From: Chitinophaga filiformis
GTDB lineage: Bacteria > Bacteroidota > Bacteroidia > Chitinophagales > Chitinophagaceae
Assembly: GCF_900102545.1 (NCBI RefSeq)
Contig: NZ_FNBN01000002.1
Span: forward strand, 1,214,264 to 1,278,263
Direction of reading: 5' to 3'
DNA: 64,000 nucleotides
Shown piece by piece: positions 17,261 to 25,660 of the stretch. The translations under genes and the position numbers were made by a program. Under the pieces are notes generated by a model, which ran no database searches, was not told where the DNA came from, and saw nothing but the letters and a program-made list of their open reading frames with translations. Position 1 is the first letter of the stretch. Each line of letters starts with the position of its first letter.

Positions 17261-18265
17261 ATGAAAAAGATTATTAAAGCCGCTGCCGTGCAGATCAGTC
17301 CTGTGTTGTACAGCCGCCAGGGTACTGTAGAAAAAGTTGTGAAGAAGATCCGTGAATTGGGTAAAAAAGGGGTACAGTTTGCCACTTTTCCTGAAACCGT
17401 CATTCCTTACTACCCCTATTTCTCTTTTGTACAGGCGCCGTTCGCAATGGGAAAAGAACATCAGCGCCTGCTCGATGAGGCCGTCACTGTTCCGTCTGCA
17501 GAAACCCAGGCCATCGGAGAAGCCGCCAGAGAAGCTAATATGGTTGTTTCGATTGGTGTCAACGAGCGCGATGGTGGTACCCTTTATAACACACAGCTGC
17601 TCTTCGACGCAGATGGCACGTTAATACAACGCCGCCGCAAACTCACCCCTACCTATCATGAACGGATGATCTGGGGACAGGGTGATGGATCCGGCCTGGG
17701 CGCTACCGACAGCGCCGTTGGCCGCATAGGGCAGCTTGCCTGCTGGGAACATTATATGCCGCTGGCCCGGTATGCGCTGATTGCTGATGGTGAACAAATC
17801 CATTCTGCGATGTATCCCGGCTCCATCTTCGGCCCGCTGTTCTCTGAGCAGACAGAAGCCAACGTTCGCCAGCATGCCCTGGAATCTGCCTGTTTTGTTG
17901 TTTGTGCTACAGCATGGCTGGATGCAGATCAACAGGCTCAGATCATGCAGGATACCGGATGTAGTATCGGACCAATTTCCGGTGGATGTTTTACTGCAAT
18001 CGTAAGCCCCGATGGCCAGCTCATAGGTGAACCTCTCAAAACAGGAGAAGGCGAAGTGATTGCCGATCTTGACTTTTCTCTGATCGATGCCCGTAAACGG
18101 CTTATGGATGCCCGCGGTCATTACAGTCGTCCGGAGCTACTCAGTCTGCTGATTGACCGGACACCTACATCGCAAGTTCATGAACGTGCTGTGTATCCTG
18201 CGACAAAGAACGCACAAAGTACTGTTAACGTTTCAGATACTGCCGGCGCCTTGCCAGCTATTTAA
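17261..18265 (+). CDS. Nitrilase-type carbon-nitrogen hydrolase
   Basis: A 334-residue cytoplasmic enzyme of the carbon-nitrogen hydrolase superfamily. The Glu-Lys-Cys triad is visible: E45 in [11 protein letters not shown]127 in [20 protein letters not shown] and C161 in [11 protein letters not shown]. The CWEHYMP context and the [13 protein letters not shown] stretch are typical of true nitrilases, which convert nitriles to acids and ammonia, rather than of amidases or NAD synthetases. Length is normal for the family. It stands alone in its transcript, ends at a hairpin terminator, and is divergent from a Crp-family regulator 187 bases upstream that may control it. The natural nitrile is unknown. 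Confidence 0.9.
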   Translation: MKKIIKAAAVQISPVLYSRQGTVEKVVKKIRELGKKGVQFATFPETVIPYYPYFSFVQAPFAMGKEHQRLLDEAVTVPSAETQAIGEAAREANMVVSIGVNERDGGTLYNTQLLFDADGTLIQRRRKLTPTYHERMIWGQGDGSGLGATDSAVGRIGQLACWEHYMPLARYALIADGEQIHSAMYPGSIFGPLFSEQTEANVRQHALESACFVVCATAWLDADQQAQIMQDTGCSIGPISGGCFTAIVSPDGQLIGEPLKTGEGEVIADLDFSLIDARKRLMDARGHYSRPELLSLLIDRTPTSQVHERAVYPATKNAQSTVNVSDTAGALPAI

Positions 18266-18328
18266 GTACACTCCCGGCATGTATCCAAAGCAATTGAGGG
18301 AATGTAGATGTTGGGGTAGAGATTATTG

Positions 18329-18353
18329 CCGGGCTCGCGGAGGCCCGGTTTTA
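18329..18353 (+). terminator. Hairpin terminator after the nitrilase gene
   Basis: Stem CCGGGC / GCCCGG with an 8-base loop, followed by TTTTA: a Rho-independent terminator just downstream of the nitrilase stop. Confidence 0.75.
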
Positions 18354-18371
18354 TTCTCATCTTATTTCCCA

Positions 18372-19394
18372 TCACTTCTCCAGTATCAACAACTCTCTCT
18401 TATTATCTATTGTCCACCTGCTAAACTTATTGAGAAAGCTTTTTCCTAACAGAAAATCTTCGACTTCCGGTGAGACACCCAGCATGATATTATCAACAGT
18501 AAATTTACCAATCTGGACATTGTTGACCCTATACATTTTACAGATCATCTCTTTACCATTTGCAATATTGTAATTACCAGTTCCGAGGAAGTCTTTTTCA
18601 CTGAAAAGATGCTGTTCCATCATTTGCGTTGCAAGTGAATCAGAGATCAGGAGGTCTGTTGCGCCGCTATCCAGCAGCCAGATATAAACAAAAGCACCGA
18701 TCTTCACCTTTACCTTTGTCATGGCGTTAACAGTAATAATGGCTACGGTATCAATATCTGAAGCGCCGCGTACATCTGCCGCCAACGCAGGATTCCATCC
18801 TGTTGTTTCCGATACTCTTTTCACAGGTATACCTCCGCAACGATAAGCAATTTCATTATACAGAAAGGAGTTGGGATTGCCCAGGTCATCCATCTTTTTT
18901 GCGGGTACCTTTCTCTCTTTCATAATATTTACAGCACAGTTACAATACTCATCCAGCTTCTTCTCATCCAGGGAATCTTTGACGCTTTTTTTCAGGCTTT
19001 CCTTCATTGCTTCCTTTGCCGACTTTACCTGTGCATCAGAAAAAAATACGTTTTTCTCCCAGACCGTCTTAAAACATTGCTGGATATCGGCTTTTAATGC
19101 AGTATCCAGCTCAATCATGAAATCCAGCCACTCATTGCCGGCTGCCTGCAACGCTTCATGATATTGCTTGTTGGTGAAACGTCCATCCAGTTGCTGTGCA
19201 TAGCAGGTGCAAATTTGCAGGGACTCCTGGCTGTTTGCCCCACCCTTGATTTTCTCTCTGCATTTCGCAATGAATAACCTTTTGCCGGAGATCGGCAATC
19301 CTTCTTTTGTATTGATGAAATCGTCCTTTGGGACTGGCTGACTGTGAGCAGTAAAGGATAGGGATAATAATATTAGCAGTAATATGTTACGCAT
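18372..19394 (-). CDS. Exported retropepsin-like aspartic protease
   Basis: About 340 residues from the ATG at 19394, opening with a signal peptide (MRNILLLILLSLSFTAHSQP). The C-terminal half carries the retropepsin flap-and-loop motif WLLDSGATDLLISDSLATQM, in which the catalytic Asp lies in DSGA, followed by IGKFTVDNIMLGVSPEVEDF and LLGKSFLNKF. One such half-site per chain means it should act as a homodimer, as retroviral-type proteases do. The N-terminal half has paired cysteines (ICTCYAQQLDGRFTNKQY, DEYCNCAVNIM) that look like two short helical repeats. Gene start and promoter agree: a TACCTTTG box lies directly upstream. The target is unknown. Confidence 0.8.
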   Translation of the reverse strand: MRNILLLILLSLSFTAHSQPVPKDDFINTKEGLPISGKRLFIAKCREKIKGGANSQESLQICTCYAQQLDGRFTNKQYHEALQAAGNEWLDFMIELDTALKADIQQCFKTVWEKNVFFSDAQVKSAKEAMKESLKKSVKDSLDEKKLDEYCNCAVNIMKERKVPAKKMDDLGNPNSFLYNEIAYRCGGIPVKRVSETTGWNPALAADVRGASDIDTVAIITVNAMTKVKVKIGAFVYIWLLDSGATDLLISDSLATQMMEQHLFSEKDFLGTGNYNIANGKEMICKMYRVNNVQIGKFTVDNIMLGVSPEVEDFLLGKSFLNKFSRWTIDNKRELLILEK

Positions 19395-19401
19395 AGATGC
19401 A

Positions 19402-19409
19402 CAAAGGTA
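19402..19409 (-). promoter_or_regulatory. Promoter -7 box for the aspartic protease gene
   Basis: TACCTTTG on the minus strand is a full match to TAnnTTTG, with a TTTG about 23 bases upstream. Its position means transcription starts almost at the chosen ATG, so the mRNA would have little or no leader. Confidence 0.5.
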
Positions 19410-19476
19410 GTACATACCTGCTATACCCTTAACAAAATATCATAAAAAAGAACTAACTATGCAATCTTTTCATATA

Positions 19477-19484
19477 TACGTTTG
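19477..19484 (+). promoter_or_regulatory. Promoter -7 box for the phosphoribosyltransferase-like gene
   Basis: TACGTTTG is a full match to TAnnTTTG. It predicts a transcript start near 19491, which excludes the TTG at 19482 as the start codon and supports the ATG at 19512. No convincing -33 element is present. Confidence 0.5.
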
Positions 19485-19511
19485 CTTAACTTCCATACAG
19501 ATCCTTTAAGA

Positions 19512-20213
19512 ATGCGCCAATTAAGTCAATACGCACAAAACTCTAACGAGGTAAAATTATTGTTGGATAGGCTTGTAGACCAGAGCACACAGTCACAGGA
19601 ATATGCTGACACATTTTATCAACTCGGTGGCGCCCTATCGGACTTTATTCAGAATAGTAAGTTTCTATCTACCAGAACCAGGATTACACTGGCCTGTTCA
19701 TCTGAAGATGCAGATTGGCTTTCGAAAGGTATTTTAGAGCGTCTGGAAAAGCATGTTGCCAAGATTAATCTGGCGGTGTTCTGGAATGTCCGTGCCAATG
19801 CATTTGAAGATAACAGTTTAGCGATAGCCCCAATAATTAAAACCTATATCGAATCACTGGAAAATGTAGACATTCTCATTATCTGCAAGTCTATAATAAA
19901 CACTTCCTGTGTTGTTAGAACCAATCTGACATACCTGATTGAAAGGATTACCCCCGAAAAGATATTTATAGCATCTCCTGTTCTATTTGAGAAAGCTATT
20001 CCTAGTCTTGAAAACGAATTTCCCAAATCTGTCAGTGACAAATTTGAGTTCTTTTACTTTGCAGAAGACAATGAGGTCACCTCATCCGGCGAGGTCGTTC
20101 CCGGTATTGGAGGATCTGTGTATCGTCGATTGGGATTAGAAGACGCAATACTAAAGAATAAATATATACCGGTGATAGTAAAAGAAAGGCGGGAAGCTCA
20201 TCTGCCAGGCTAA
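19512..20213 (+). CDS. Degenerate phosphoribosyltransferase-like protein
   Basis: A 233-residue soluble protein. The second half lines up by eye with uracil phosphoribosyltransferase. A hydrophobic strand and loop, NVDILIICKSIINTSCVVRT, sits where the enzyme has the PRPP-binding loop (VLIVDPMLATGGS type). Next comes ITPEKIFIASPVLFEKAIPS, matching the IKFVCLVAAPEGI strand, and then GEVVPGIGGSVYRRLG, matching the uracil-binding YIVPGLGDAGDRLFG block. The two acidic residues and the TGG of the PRPP loop are absent, so ordinary catalysis is unlikely and a ligand-sensing or structural role is more plausible. The N-terminal 70 residues are helical. It is monocistronic with its own promoter. The relationship is inferred from pattern only. 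Confidence 0.6.
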   Translation: MRQLSQYAQNSNEVKLLLDRLVDQSTQSQEYADTFYQLGGALSDFIQNSKFLSTRTRITLACSSEDADWLSKGILERLEKHVAKINLAVFWNVRANAFEDNSLAIAPIIKTYIESLENVDILIICKSIINTSCVVRTNLTYLIERITPEKIFIASPVLFEKAIPSLENEFPKSVSDKFEFFYFAEDNEVTSSGEVVPGIGGSVYRRLGLEDAILKNKYIPVIVKERREAHLPG

Positions 20214-20321
20214 TGCCCACCGTTTCTCTTATAGTCTTTTTGCATACGCCACTTTTACTTTTGAAGAGACTACGTTAAAGTGACGTGTTCAGGAGTTCAT
20301 ATAAATGCGCTATCTCGTAAC

Positions 20322-20822
20322 CTACATCGTCGGATGCTGCTCCCTCAGCTTCCACTTCTGAATATCACTATTCTTCTTTGCCTGCAATAACACCGGCTCA
20401 TCAACAGTCCCATTTTCATCTGCAGGAGTCACAAACAATCCCTTCTTCCGCTGCTTGATAAAATAAGTATCATTTCCCGCCGGAATAAATTCATACACCT
20501 GTTCTTCCGAACTATTGGCCACAGTCTGTTCTTCCAGGGTCTTTCCATCAGACGATGGTCCCAGTGTCTTTTCGGAGAATAGGCTCTTCAAGCGGTAAGC
20601 CCCGTCTTTTGTCTGCTGAAAATCCCAGGTTACACATTTCCAGTTGACAGCGGAATAGGAAACGATCGGGGTGCCGTCCTGGCCATTAGCGTCTTTTATC
20701 CTCAACACCTTACCGGTTACAACATTGACAATAGCATAGCTGTTTTCCCTGATCTGCGCGTAAACGGAGGCTGATGCAACCGTCATTACGCCTGCTGCAA
20801 GCATTACTTTGTACTTTTTCAT
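20322..20822 (-). CDS. Small exported ricin-type beta-trefoil protein
   Basis: A 166-residue protein with a signal peptide (MKKYKVMLAAGVMTVASASV to YAQ) and one beta-trefoil unit of the ricin B type: YAIVNVVTGKVLRIKDAN, then a CVTWDFQQTKDGAYRLKS block and a C-terminal DIQKWKLRE, near-forms of the QxW repeats. Such domains usually bind carbohydrate, but there is no enzyme part here, so it may be a free lectin or an inhibitor-like trefoil. It follows the 320-residue orphan gene by 22 bases on the same strand and is probably co-transcribed. Confidence 0.75.
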   Translation of the reverse strand: MKKYKVMLAAGVMTVASASVYAQIRENSYAIVNVVTGKVLRIKDANGQDGTPIVSYSAVNWKCVTWDFQQTKDGAYRLKSLFSEKTLGPSSDGKTLEEQTVANSSEEQVYEFIPAGNDTYFIKQRKKGLFVTPADENGTVDEPVLLQAKKNSDIQKWKLREQHPTM

Positions 20823-20844
20823 GGTGGTTTTTGTTATTTAGTAT

Positions 20845-21807
20845 TCAGACGAGAAACTGATCACAATTATATTGAAAAAAGACGTTTAGCGGAGGCGGCT
20901 CTTCCGGTATCTTGATTAGTTCCCCTGGAATAATTTGCTTGCTGATTGTTTCCTGATGAAAATGTGCAGTTAACTCCTCTTTCTGGCTGACTGCCCGCAG
21001 CATCTCCGCTGCAGAGCGGCCTTTCTTCGCAATCCTCGGGGCTTTGACCGGTGGCGTATCTTTTGCTGCTGCCACTAATGGCAATACCGGCTCCAGTACT
21101 GCTGTTACAAATGCCTGTTCGCTGCTGGCAGTGCCAGCGGTCTGTATACCTGTATTGGTACGCAGAAAGCGCAATTGCAAAAGAACGATCGTAGCGGTAG
21201 CCCTGACCGGTGTAGCCGGCAGCAGAAGGCTATGCTGTTTCTCTCCCAGCCGGACGCAGCTCGCTGCCGTTGTGGTGCCAACGCAAATGTTCTGCTCCAG
21301 GTCCATGTCCAACGCTACTGCCTGAAGTTGTATATAACGGGATTCTTTGGGTGGCTTCAGCCAGTTTTGCCAGTGAGCAGGCAACTTTACAAGGATACTG
21401 CCGTTCTCCTGACGTATGGTGTCTATGCCGCCGATCACCATGACAGCTTTCTTATTATACCGGAAATCAGTCAGGTGCCGGTGTAAGGCTGCCGCAGTGA
21501 ATACACGTTTCCCACGGGCGTGTTGGATGTCCTCCCTCAGCGCCGCATAAACGGCCTTATTAAGCCTATATACGGTCGTTTCGTCCTGTGCAGGCTGCCA
21601 GATGCCATTCAGGGCAACACGGATCGATTTTGCGGCCTTACTGGCTTTTGCAAATTCGCGGCTGCTTTGTTTACTGGCGGCAGACATACTGTCCGGGCCG
21701 TATACGGGCATTTTACGGCAGAATTGTTTGCCGTTGCGCTCGTAATAGATCAGGTCTCCGACATGGCCGGAAAGATCTCTGGTTAAGATATTATAGTTCT
21801 GGGCCAT
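20845..21807 (-). CDS. Uncharacterised protein with a conserved-looking N-terminal module
   Basis: 320 residues from the ATG at 21807, chosen because MAQNYNILTRDLSGHVGDLI looks like a true start and the upstream extension overlaps probable leader. The first 70 residues (GDLIYYERNGKQFCRKMPVY, then SREFAKASKAAKSIRVAL) recall Bacteroidota hypothetical proteins that begin with a short glycine-rich beta unit followed by a helical KASKAAK stretch. The remainder is beta-rich with a basic linker (APRIAKKGRSAAEMLRAV) near residues 255-272. No signal peptide, membrane segment or catalytic motif is visible. Function unknown. It precedes the small beta-trefoil gene by 22 bases. Confidence 0.6.
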   Translation of the reverse strand: MAQNYNILTRDLSGHVGDLIYYERNGKQFCRKMPVYGPDSMSAASKQSSREFAKASKAAKSIRVALNGIWQPAQDETTVYRLNKAVYAALREDIQHARGKRVFTAAALHRHLTDFRYNKKAVMVIGGIDTIRQENGSILVKLPAHWQNWLKPPKESRYIQLQAVALDMDLEQNICVGTTTAASCVRLGEKQHSLLLPATPVRATATIVLLQLRFLRTNTGIQTAGTASSEQAFVTAVLEPVLPLVAAAKDTPPVKAPRIAKKGRSAAEMLRAVSQKEELTAHFHQETISKQIIPGELIKIPEEPPPLNVFFQYNCDQFLV

Positions 21808-21909
21808 AACATGCAATAGATTATTATTCAATTTACAGAAAGTCAACGTTTAATAAGCTGATTGTTAGCATCTTGTTAGTAAAATATCGGTATTCTTCGG
21901 GACCATTAC

Positions 21910-21950
21910 AGGGGCATTACTATACCCCTTTGGGCTATTGTAATGCCCCT
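21910..21950. repeat. 11-bp inverted repeat in intergenic region
   Basis: AGGGGCATTAC and GTAATGCCCCT are perfect inverted copies separated by 19 bases that also contain CCC and GGG runs able to pair. It could form a hairpin in the leader of the 320-residue orphan gene or act as a protein site. There is no T run, so it is not an obvious terminator. Confidence 0.5.
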
Positions 21951-21967
21951 TAATATTAGCTATAAAT

Positions 21968-22021
21968 AAGTCCAATATTTGAACTTGAATAGGGAATGAG
22001 TAGGACTTGAGTTGGACTTGA
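21968..22021. promoter_or_regulatory. Helically phased GRACTTGA repeats, candidate regulator binding array
   Basis: GAACTTGA at 21981, GGACTTGA at 22003 and GGACTTGA at 22014 are spaced 22 and 11 bases apart, on the same face of the helix. An inverted copy, AAGTCCAA, sits at 21968-21975. The array lies between divergent genes (orphan at 21807 and TPR lipoprotein at 22140) and can serve either. Together with the inverted repeat at 21910 it accounts for most of the structure in the 332-base gap from 21808 to 22139. Confidence 0.45.
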
Positions 22022-22139
22022 TCAAAAGAAAATACTGTTATACCCCTTCTTTCCTATGGTACTTATCCGCGCATTGCAGATTGCCGGGGAATGCTTAAAT
22101 TAACATAGGATCATTTTCTCTACCCATCAAATATCAGGC

Positions 22140-23873
22140 ATGAAAATGTTATGTATATTATACTGGGTTCTATGCTGCCTATTCCTTACCGGATGTTCCG
22201 GCAGCAATAATAAGGTGCCCAAAGAAGCGGCCATCGCCGCTATGAATCTTAAACAGGGCAAAACAATCCTATGTGGTCCCGCCGACAAGCAACTGGGGGC
22301 CGTTTCCTTTGAAACATCCTGTTCTGAAAAAGCCAGGGAAGAATTTAACCTGGCCATGGCCCTGCTTCATTCATTCGAATACGACGAAGCAGAAAAAGCT
22401 TTTGCAGCCATCATCAGTAAGGAGCCTACCTGCGCCATGGCTTACTGGGGTATCGCTATGAGCAACTTTCACCCACTGTGGGCGCCGCCCAGCAAAGAAG
22501 AGTTTGAAAAAGGCAGTAAGGCAGTCGCCATTGCACAGTCGCTTTCCAGGTCGACAAGGGAAGCTGCCTATATTAATGCAATAGCAGAGTTCTATAAAGA
22601 CCCCGGGAAAACAAATCACCGTAACCGCTGCATCAATTTTGAACAGGCGATGGAAAGGCTTCATATGACCTATCCGGATGATAAAGATGCGGCAGCACTT
22701 TATGCACTGGCATTAGACGGCGCCGCCGATCCTGCCGACAAAAATTACACGAAACAGAAAAAAGCCGGTCATATACTGGATTCCCTGTGGGTTAGTCAGC
22801 CTAATCATCCGGGTGTGATCCACTATATCATTCACAGCTACGATTATCCCGCCCTGGCAGCAATGGCATTGCCGGCAGCGAAGAAGTACGCTTCAGTTGC
22901 GCCGTCATCAGCGCATGCGCAGCATATGCCTTCTCATATTTTTGTGCGACTGGGCCTTTGGGATGAAAGTATACGATCCAACACTGTTGCAGCATCCGCA
23001 GCAAAGTGTTACGCGGAAGGCGCGGGCATTAAGGGGCATTGGGATGAGGAACTGCATGCTATGGACTACCTTGTTTACTCCTATCTGCAAAAAGGCGACA
23101 ACAAACATGCTAAGGAACAATGGGATTATCTTAAAACTATCCGGGCGGTATATCCTGTGAGTCCGAAAGTGATCTATTCTTTTGCCGCTATCCCTGCGCG
23201 TTACCTGCTTGAAAACCGGATGTGGCAGGAAGCTATAGCCCTGCAGCCGCAGACAATTTCCGGTGTTGCCTGGGAGAAATATCCATGGGAAAGCGCCATT
23301 ATTCAATTCACAAGACTACTCAGCGCGATTCATCTCAATCAAATGGATGTTGCACGCGCAGAGCTTCGTATACTGAACCAATTGCATGATACACTTGTCC
23401 AGAAGCAAGACGTTTATAAAGCCAACCAGGTATCGGTACAGGTGAAAGCAGCAACAGCCTGGATACTATTTAAAGAGGGGAAAAACGAGGAGGCGCTGAA
23501 ATCTATGAAGGAAGCTATTGCCATCGAAGAGACTACTCCTAAACCACCGGTCACTCCGGGAGAAGTGGTGCCTGCCAGTGAGTTGCTGGGCGATCTGCTG
23601 ATGGCCATGAACAAGCCGGCAGAAGCGCTGGATGCTTATGAATTCAACCTGCGGGATCATCCGAAGCGGTTCAATGCCTTATATAGTGCCGGACTTGCCG
23701 CTGAAAGATCAGGCAGGATGGCAAAGGCCGGCACCTATTATCAGCAACTGCTCAACTCATGTAATACACCCTGGGCAGACCGGCCGGAGCTGACTGCCGC
23801 AGAGGCGTTTCTGAAAAAGAATAATACATTGCCTATCGCGTATGAAAAGGCCGCCGGTACAAATTCCCCGTGA
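22140..23873 (+). CDS. TPR-repeat lipoprotein
   Basis: A 577-residue lipoprotein; the signal ends CLFLTGC, a good lipobox with Cys19. TPR-like helical pairs fill the mature protein: EEFNLAMALLHSFEYDEAEK AFAAII near residues 65-90, ASAAKC and HAKEQWDYLK in the middle, and EALKSMKEAIAIEE with AEALDAYEFNLRDHPKRF near the C-terminus. The stretch HAQHMPSHIFVRLGLWDESI is characteristic of a widespread family of TPR proteins with no established role. TPR proteins are scaffolds, so it probably holds partner proteins at the cell envelope. Its 3' end overlaps a hairpin that can terminate transcription. Confidence 0.82.
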   Translation: MKMLCILYWVLCCLFLTGCSGSNNKVPKEAAIAAMNLKQGKTILCGPADKQLGAVSFETSCSEKAREEFNLAMALLHSFEYDEAEKAFAAIISKEPTCAMAYWGIAMSNFHPLWAPPSKEEFEKGSKAVAIAQSLSRSTREAAYINAIAEFYKDPGKTNHRNRCINFEQAMERLHMTYPDDKDAAALYALALDGAADPADKNYTKQKKAGHILDSLWVSQPNHPGVIHYIIHSYDYPALAAMALPAAKKYASVAPSSAHAQHMPSHIFVRLGLWDESIRSNTVAASAAKCYAEGAGIKGHWDEELHAMDYLVYSYLQKGDNKHAKEQWDYLKTIRAVYPVSPKVIYSFAAIPARYLLENRMWQEAIALQPQTISGVAWEKYPWESAIIQFTRLLSAIHLNQMDVARAELRILNQLHDTLVQKQDVYKANQVSVQVKAATAWILFKEGKNEEALKSMKEAIAIEETTPKPPVTPGEVVPASELLGDLLMAMNKPAEALDAYEFNLRDHPKRFNALYSAGLAAERSGRMAKAGTYYQQLLNSCNTPWADRPELTAAEAFLKKNNTLPIAYEKAAGTNSP

Positions 23874-23898
23874 CAATACACAGGAGAATTGTACCGGC
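23853..23898. terminator. Hairpin overlapping the 3' end of the TPR gene
   Basis: GCCGGTACAA (23853-23862) and TTGTACCGGC (23889-23898) form a perfect 10-bp stem, and the inner bases pair further (CCCCGTG with CACAGG). It sits between the convergent TPR and alginate-lyase-family genes and may terminate both. T runs are weak. Confidence 0.5.
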
Positions 23899-23935
23899 AG
23901 CCGGGATATTTCTTTCAGGTTGCTGGTAACTTTTA

Positions 23936-25153
23936 TTAATTCCCTATCGTACAGGTTAATGTTCCATAACCAAGCTGGTCGAATCCGCCGCTTGTATTGC
24001 CATAACTACCGCCACCGCCTTCAGGTCTTACCTTAGCAGCGAAACGTTCTGTATAAGGCGCGGAAAGGCCTTTACGTTTAACGTAGTGATTATATACCAG
24101 TTCCCATACCGGCCGGATATTTCCCCTTGAACCATCACCAATCACGGTTTGATTAACGCCCAGACAGTTTGTATATGCGGTATATGGAACATCTTCCATG
24201 AGATTGTATTTAGCAACGTACTCCGCTCCTTTCAGGAAACGGTTATCATCATAGCCATACATATCGTCACCCTGATTCCAGGTCATTTCACAGAAGGCGC
24301 CCATCAAACCTATTCCTAATACGGTATGTCCCTGGTCACGGCCACTCTCCTGCCATTGTCCTAATCCACCTTCATGAATATAGTAAACAGCATTTTTGAT
24401 ATTTCCATTACCGGCACCATCCCTAAAATACTGTATGCCTTCGTTGTAGATACTACGGTCGTCGCACAGCACACCGATAGCCGTCACTGAACACATATTG
24501 CAAAGATCCCAGTTGGCATAAAAATGGGACATACATCTTTCCCTTCTCGTCAGGAATGCATGATTGATAGGATAGAATATATCCAGCATCATGTGCTGGA
24601 ATCTCGCGAAATCTGAAGCAGACCATCCTTTGTAGCTTCTCATGATCTCACCTGCATTGGCAAACTGATAGCCCTGTAATCCTGCACAAAGCACTGAGTC
24701 ATTCGTACCACTTATTCTCTTCAGCGTAGATGACCAGGCATTCATAATGGCAATTGATTTCTTTGCATAGGCTTCGTCTCCGGAAACTTTCCAGCGGAGT
24801 GCATCTGCATATGCTGCCGCAATATCATTAAACAGGCTTGAATAATTCTCTGCGTTTACGCCGTCGTATCCGCGGTAGACAATCGGCACCGGATTGGCTA
24901 CATACGTAAGGGAAGCATGAGCATTACTGGTTAATCTGTTCCATCCGGACAACCATGGTTCAGCACTGGCTGCCACTTTTGTCTTCATACGGGTAAAGTC
25001 TGCATCCGTGTGTAACAGTCCGGGATGTACGAAGGCAGTGTCGTGGTCTTTCAATTCCAGCGGAGCGGTGTAGGCTACCGATTTGTCTTTTTTACAGCTT
25101 GCAGCAAGCAATAGCCCTAGTGTGCCCAGGAGCATCAATACATTGGTTTTCAT
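23936..25153 (-). CDS. Alginate-lyase-family polysaccharide lyase lipoprotein
   Basis: A 405-residue lipoprotein (signal LGLLLAASCKKDK, Cys20) with the (alpha/alpha) toroid of the alginate lyase family. Visible family blocks are HPGLLHTDADFTRMKTKVAA, the ALRWKVSGDEAYAKKSIAIM strand-helix block, the ANWDLCNMCSVTAIGVLCDD motif, YIHEGGLGQWQESGRDQGHT with the probable catalytic His/Tyr region, and GDDMYGYDDNRFLKGAEYVA. These enzymes cleave uronic-acid polymers by beta-elimination. Whether the substrate is alginate, glucuronan or another polyuronide cannot be decided. No SusCD pair is adjacent. It is monocistronic and convergent with the TPR gene. Confidence 0.85.
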   Translation of the reverse strand: MKTNVLMLLGTLGLLLAASCKKDKSVAYTAPLELKDHDTAFVHPGLLHTDADFTRMKTKVAASAEPWLSGWNRLTSNAHASLTYVANPVPIVYRGYDGVNAENYSSLFNDIAAAYADALRWKVSGDEAYAKKSIAIMNAWSSTLKRISGTNDSVLCAGLQGYQFANAGEIMRSYKGWSASDFARFQHMMLDIFYPINHAFLTRRERCMSHFYANWDLCNMCSVTAIGVLCDDRSIYNEGIQYFRDGAGNGNIKNAVYYIHEGGLGQWQESGRDQGHTVLGIGLMGAFCEMTWNQGDDMYGYDDNRFLKGAEYVAKYNLMEDVPYTAYTNCLGVNQTVIGDGSRGNIRPVWELVYNHYVKRKGLSAPYTERFAAKVRPEGGGGSYGNTSGGFDQLGYGTLTCTIGN

Positions 25154-25660
25154 TGGTTCAACTGTTTATGATATCAATATTTAGCCAGGTAGCGGTTTTT
25201 CATTGTACGGTTTACGACATATTAAGTGTGCTAACGACACCACAAATATAGAGAAATAACCTAATGAATCATCATGAAATCATCATGTAAAACTGAAATA
25301 ATATCAAAAGACATTCACATAAGTAAGTCCATTTCCCAGGCAACATATAAAAGACTGCTACCAGGCAAATGGAACACTACGCTTTTAAGTAATGATACTT
25401 ATTTGTATAAAAATCAGAACTATCCGCTTATTTCCTTGTTAGGATAGTTACAATAGCTGGCATTCGTCAGGTCCTGCTAAACACAGGTGAAACCCTACTA
25501 ATAAAAACGAGTAGTATAAAAGCATAGGCCCTACATATATAGACCACAGCAAAAGTGAAGAGGATACCAAAACAAATAACCTTAAAAAACAAAGTGAATT
25601 AGCCGCCAAAAGGCCTTCCGGTACAGGTTCCCATATTATTCACACCATAATCATATAACT
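25154..25660. other. Intergenic region upstream of the giant-protein operon
   Basis: 507 bases between divergent genes. The left part holds the lyase promoter box and a direct repeat of AATCATCATG (25267-25276 and 25278-25287). A short inverted repeat, CTACT / AGTAG, lies near 25495-25514. I could not find an exact TAnnTTTG box for the plus-strand operon; the nearest is TACTTATTTG near 25395, which has two extra bases. An alternative sigma factor or an activator may therefore be needed. No gene is seen. Confidence 0.5.
25243..25250 (-). promoter_or_regulatory. Promoter -7 box for the alginate-lyase-family gene
   Basis: TATATTTG on the minus strand is a full match to TAnnTTTG, about 90 bases upstream of the start codon. 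No clear -33 element is present. Confidence 0.5.
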
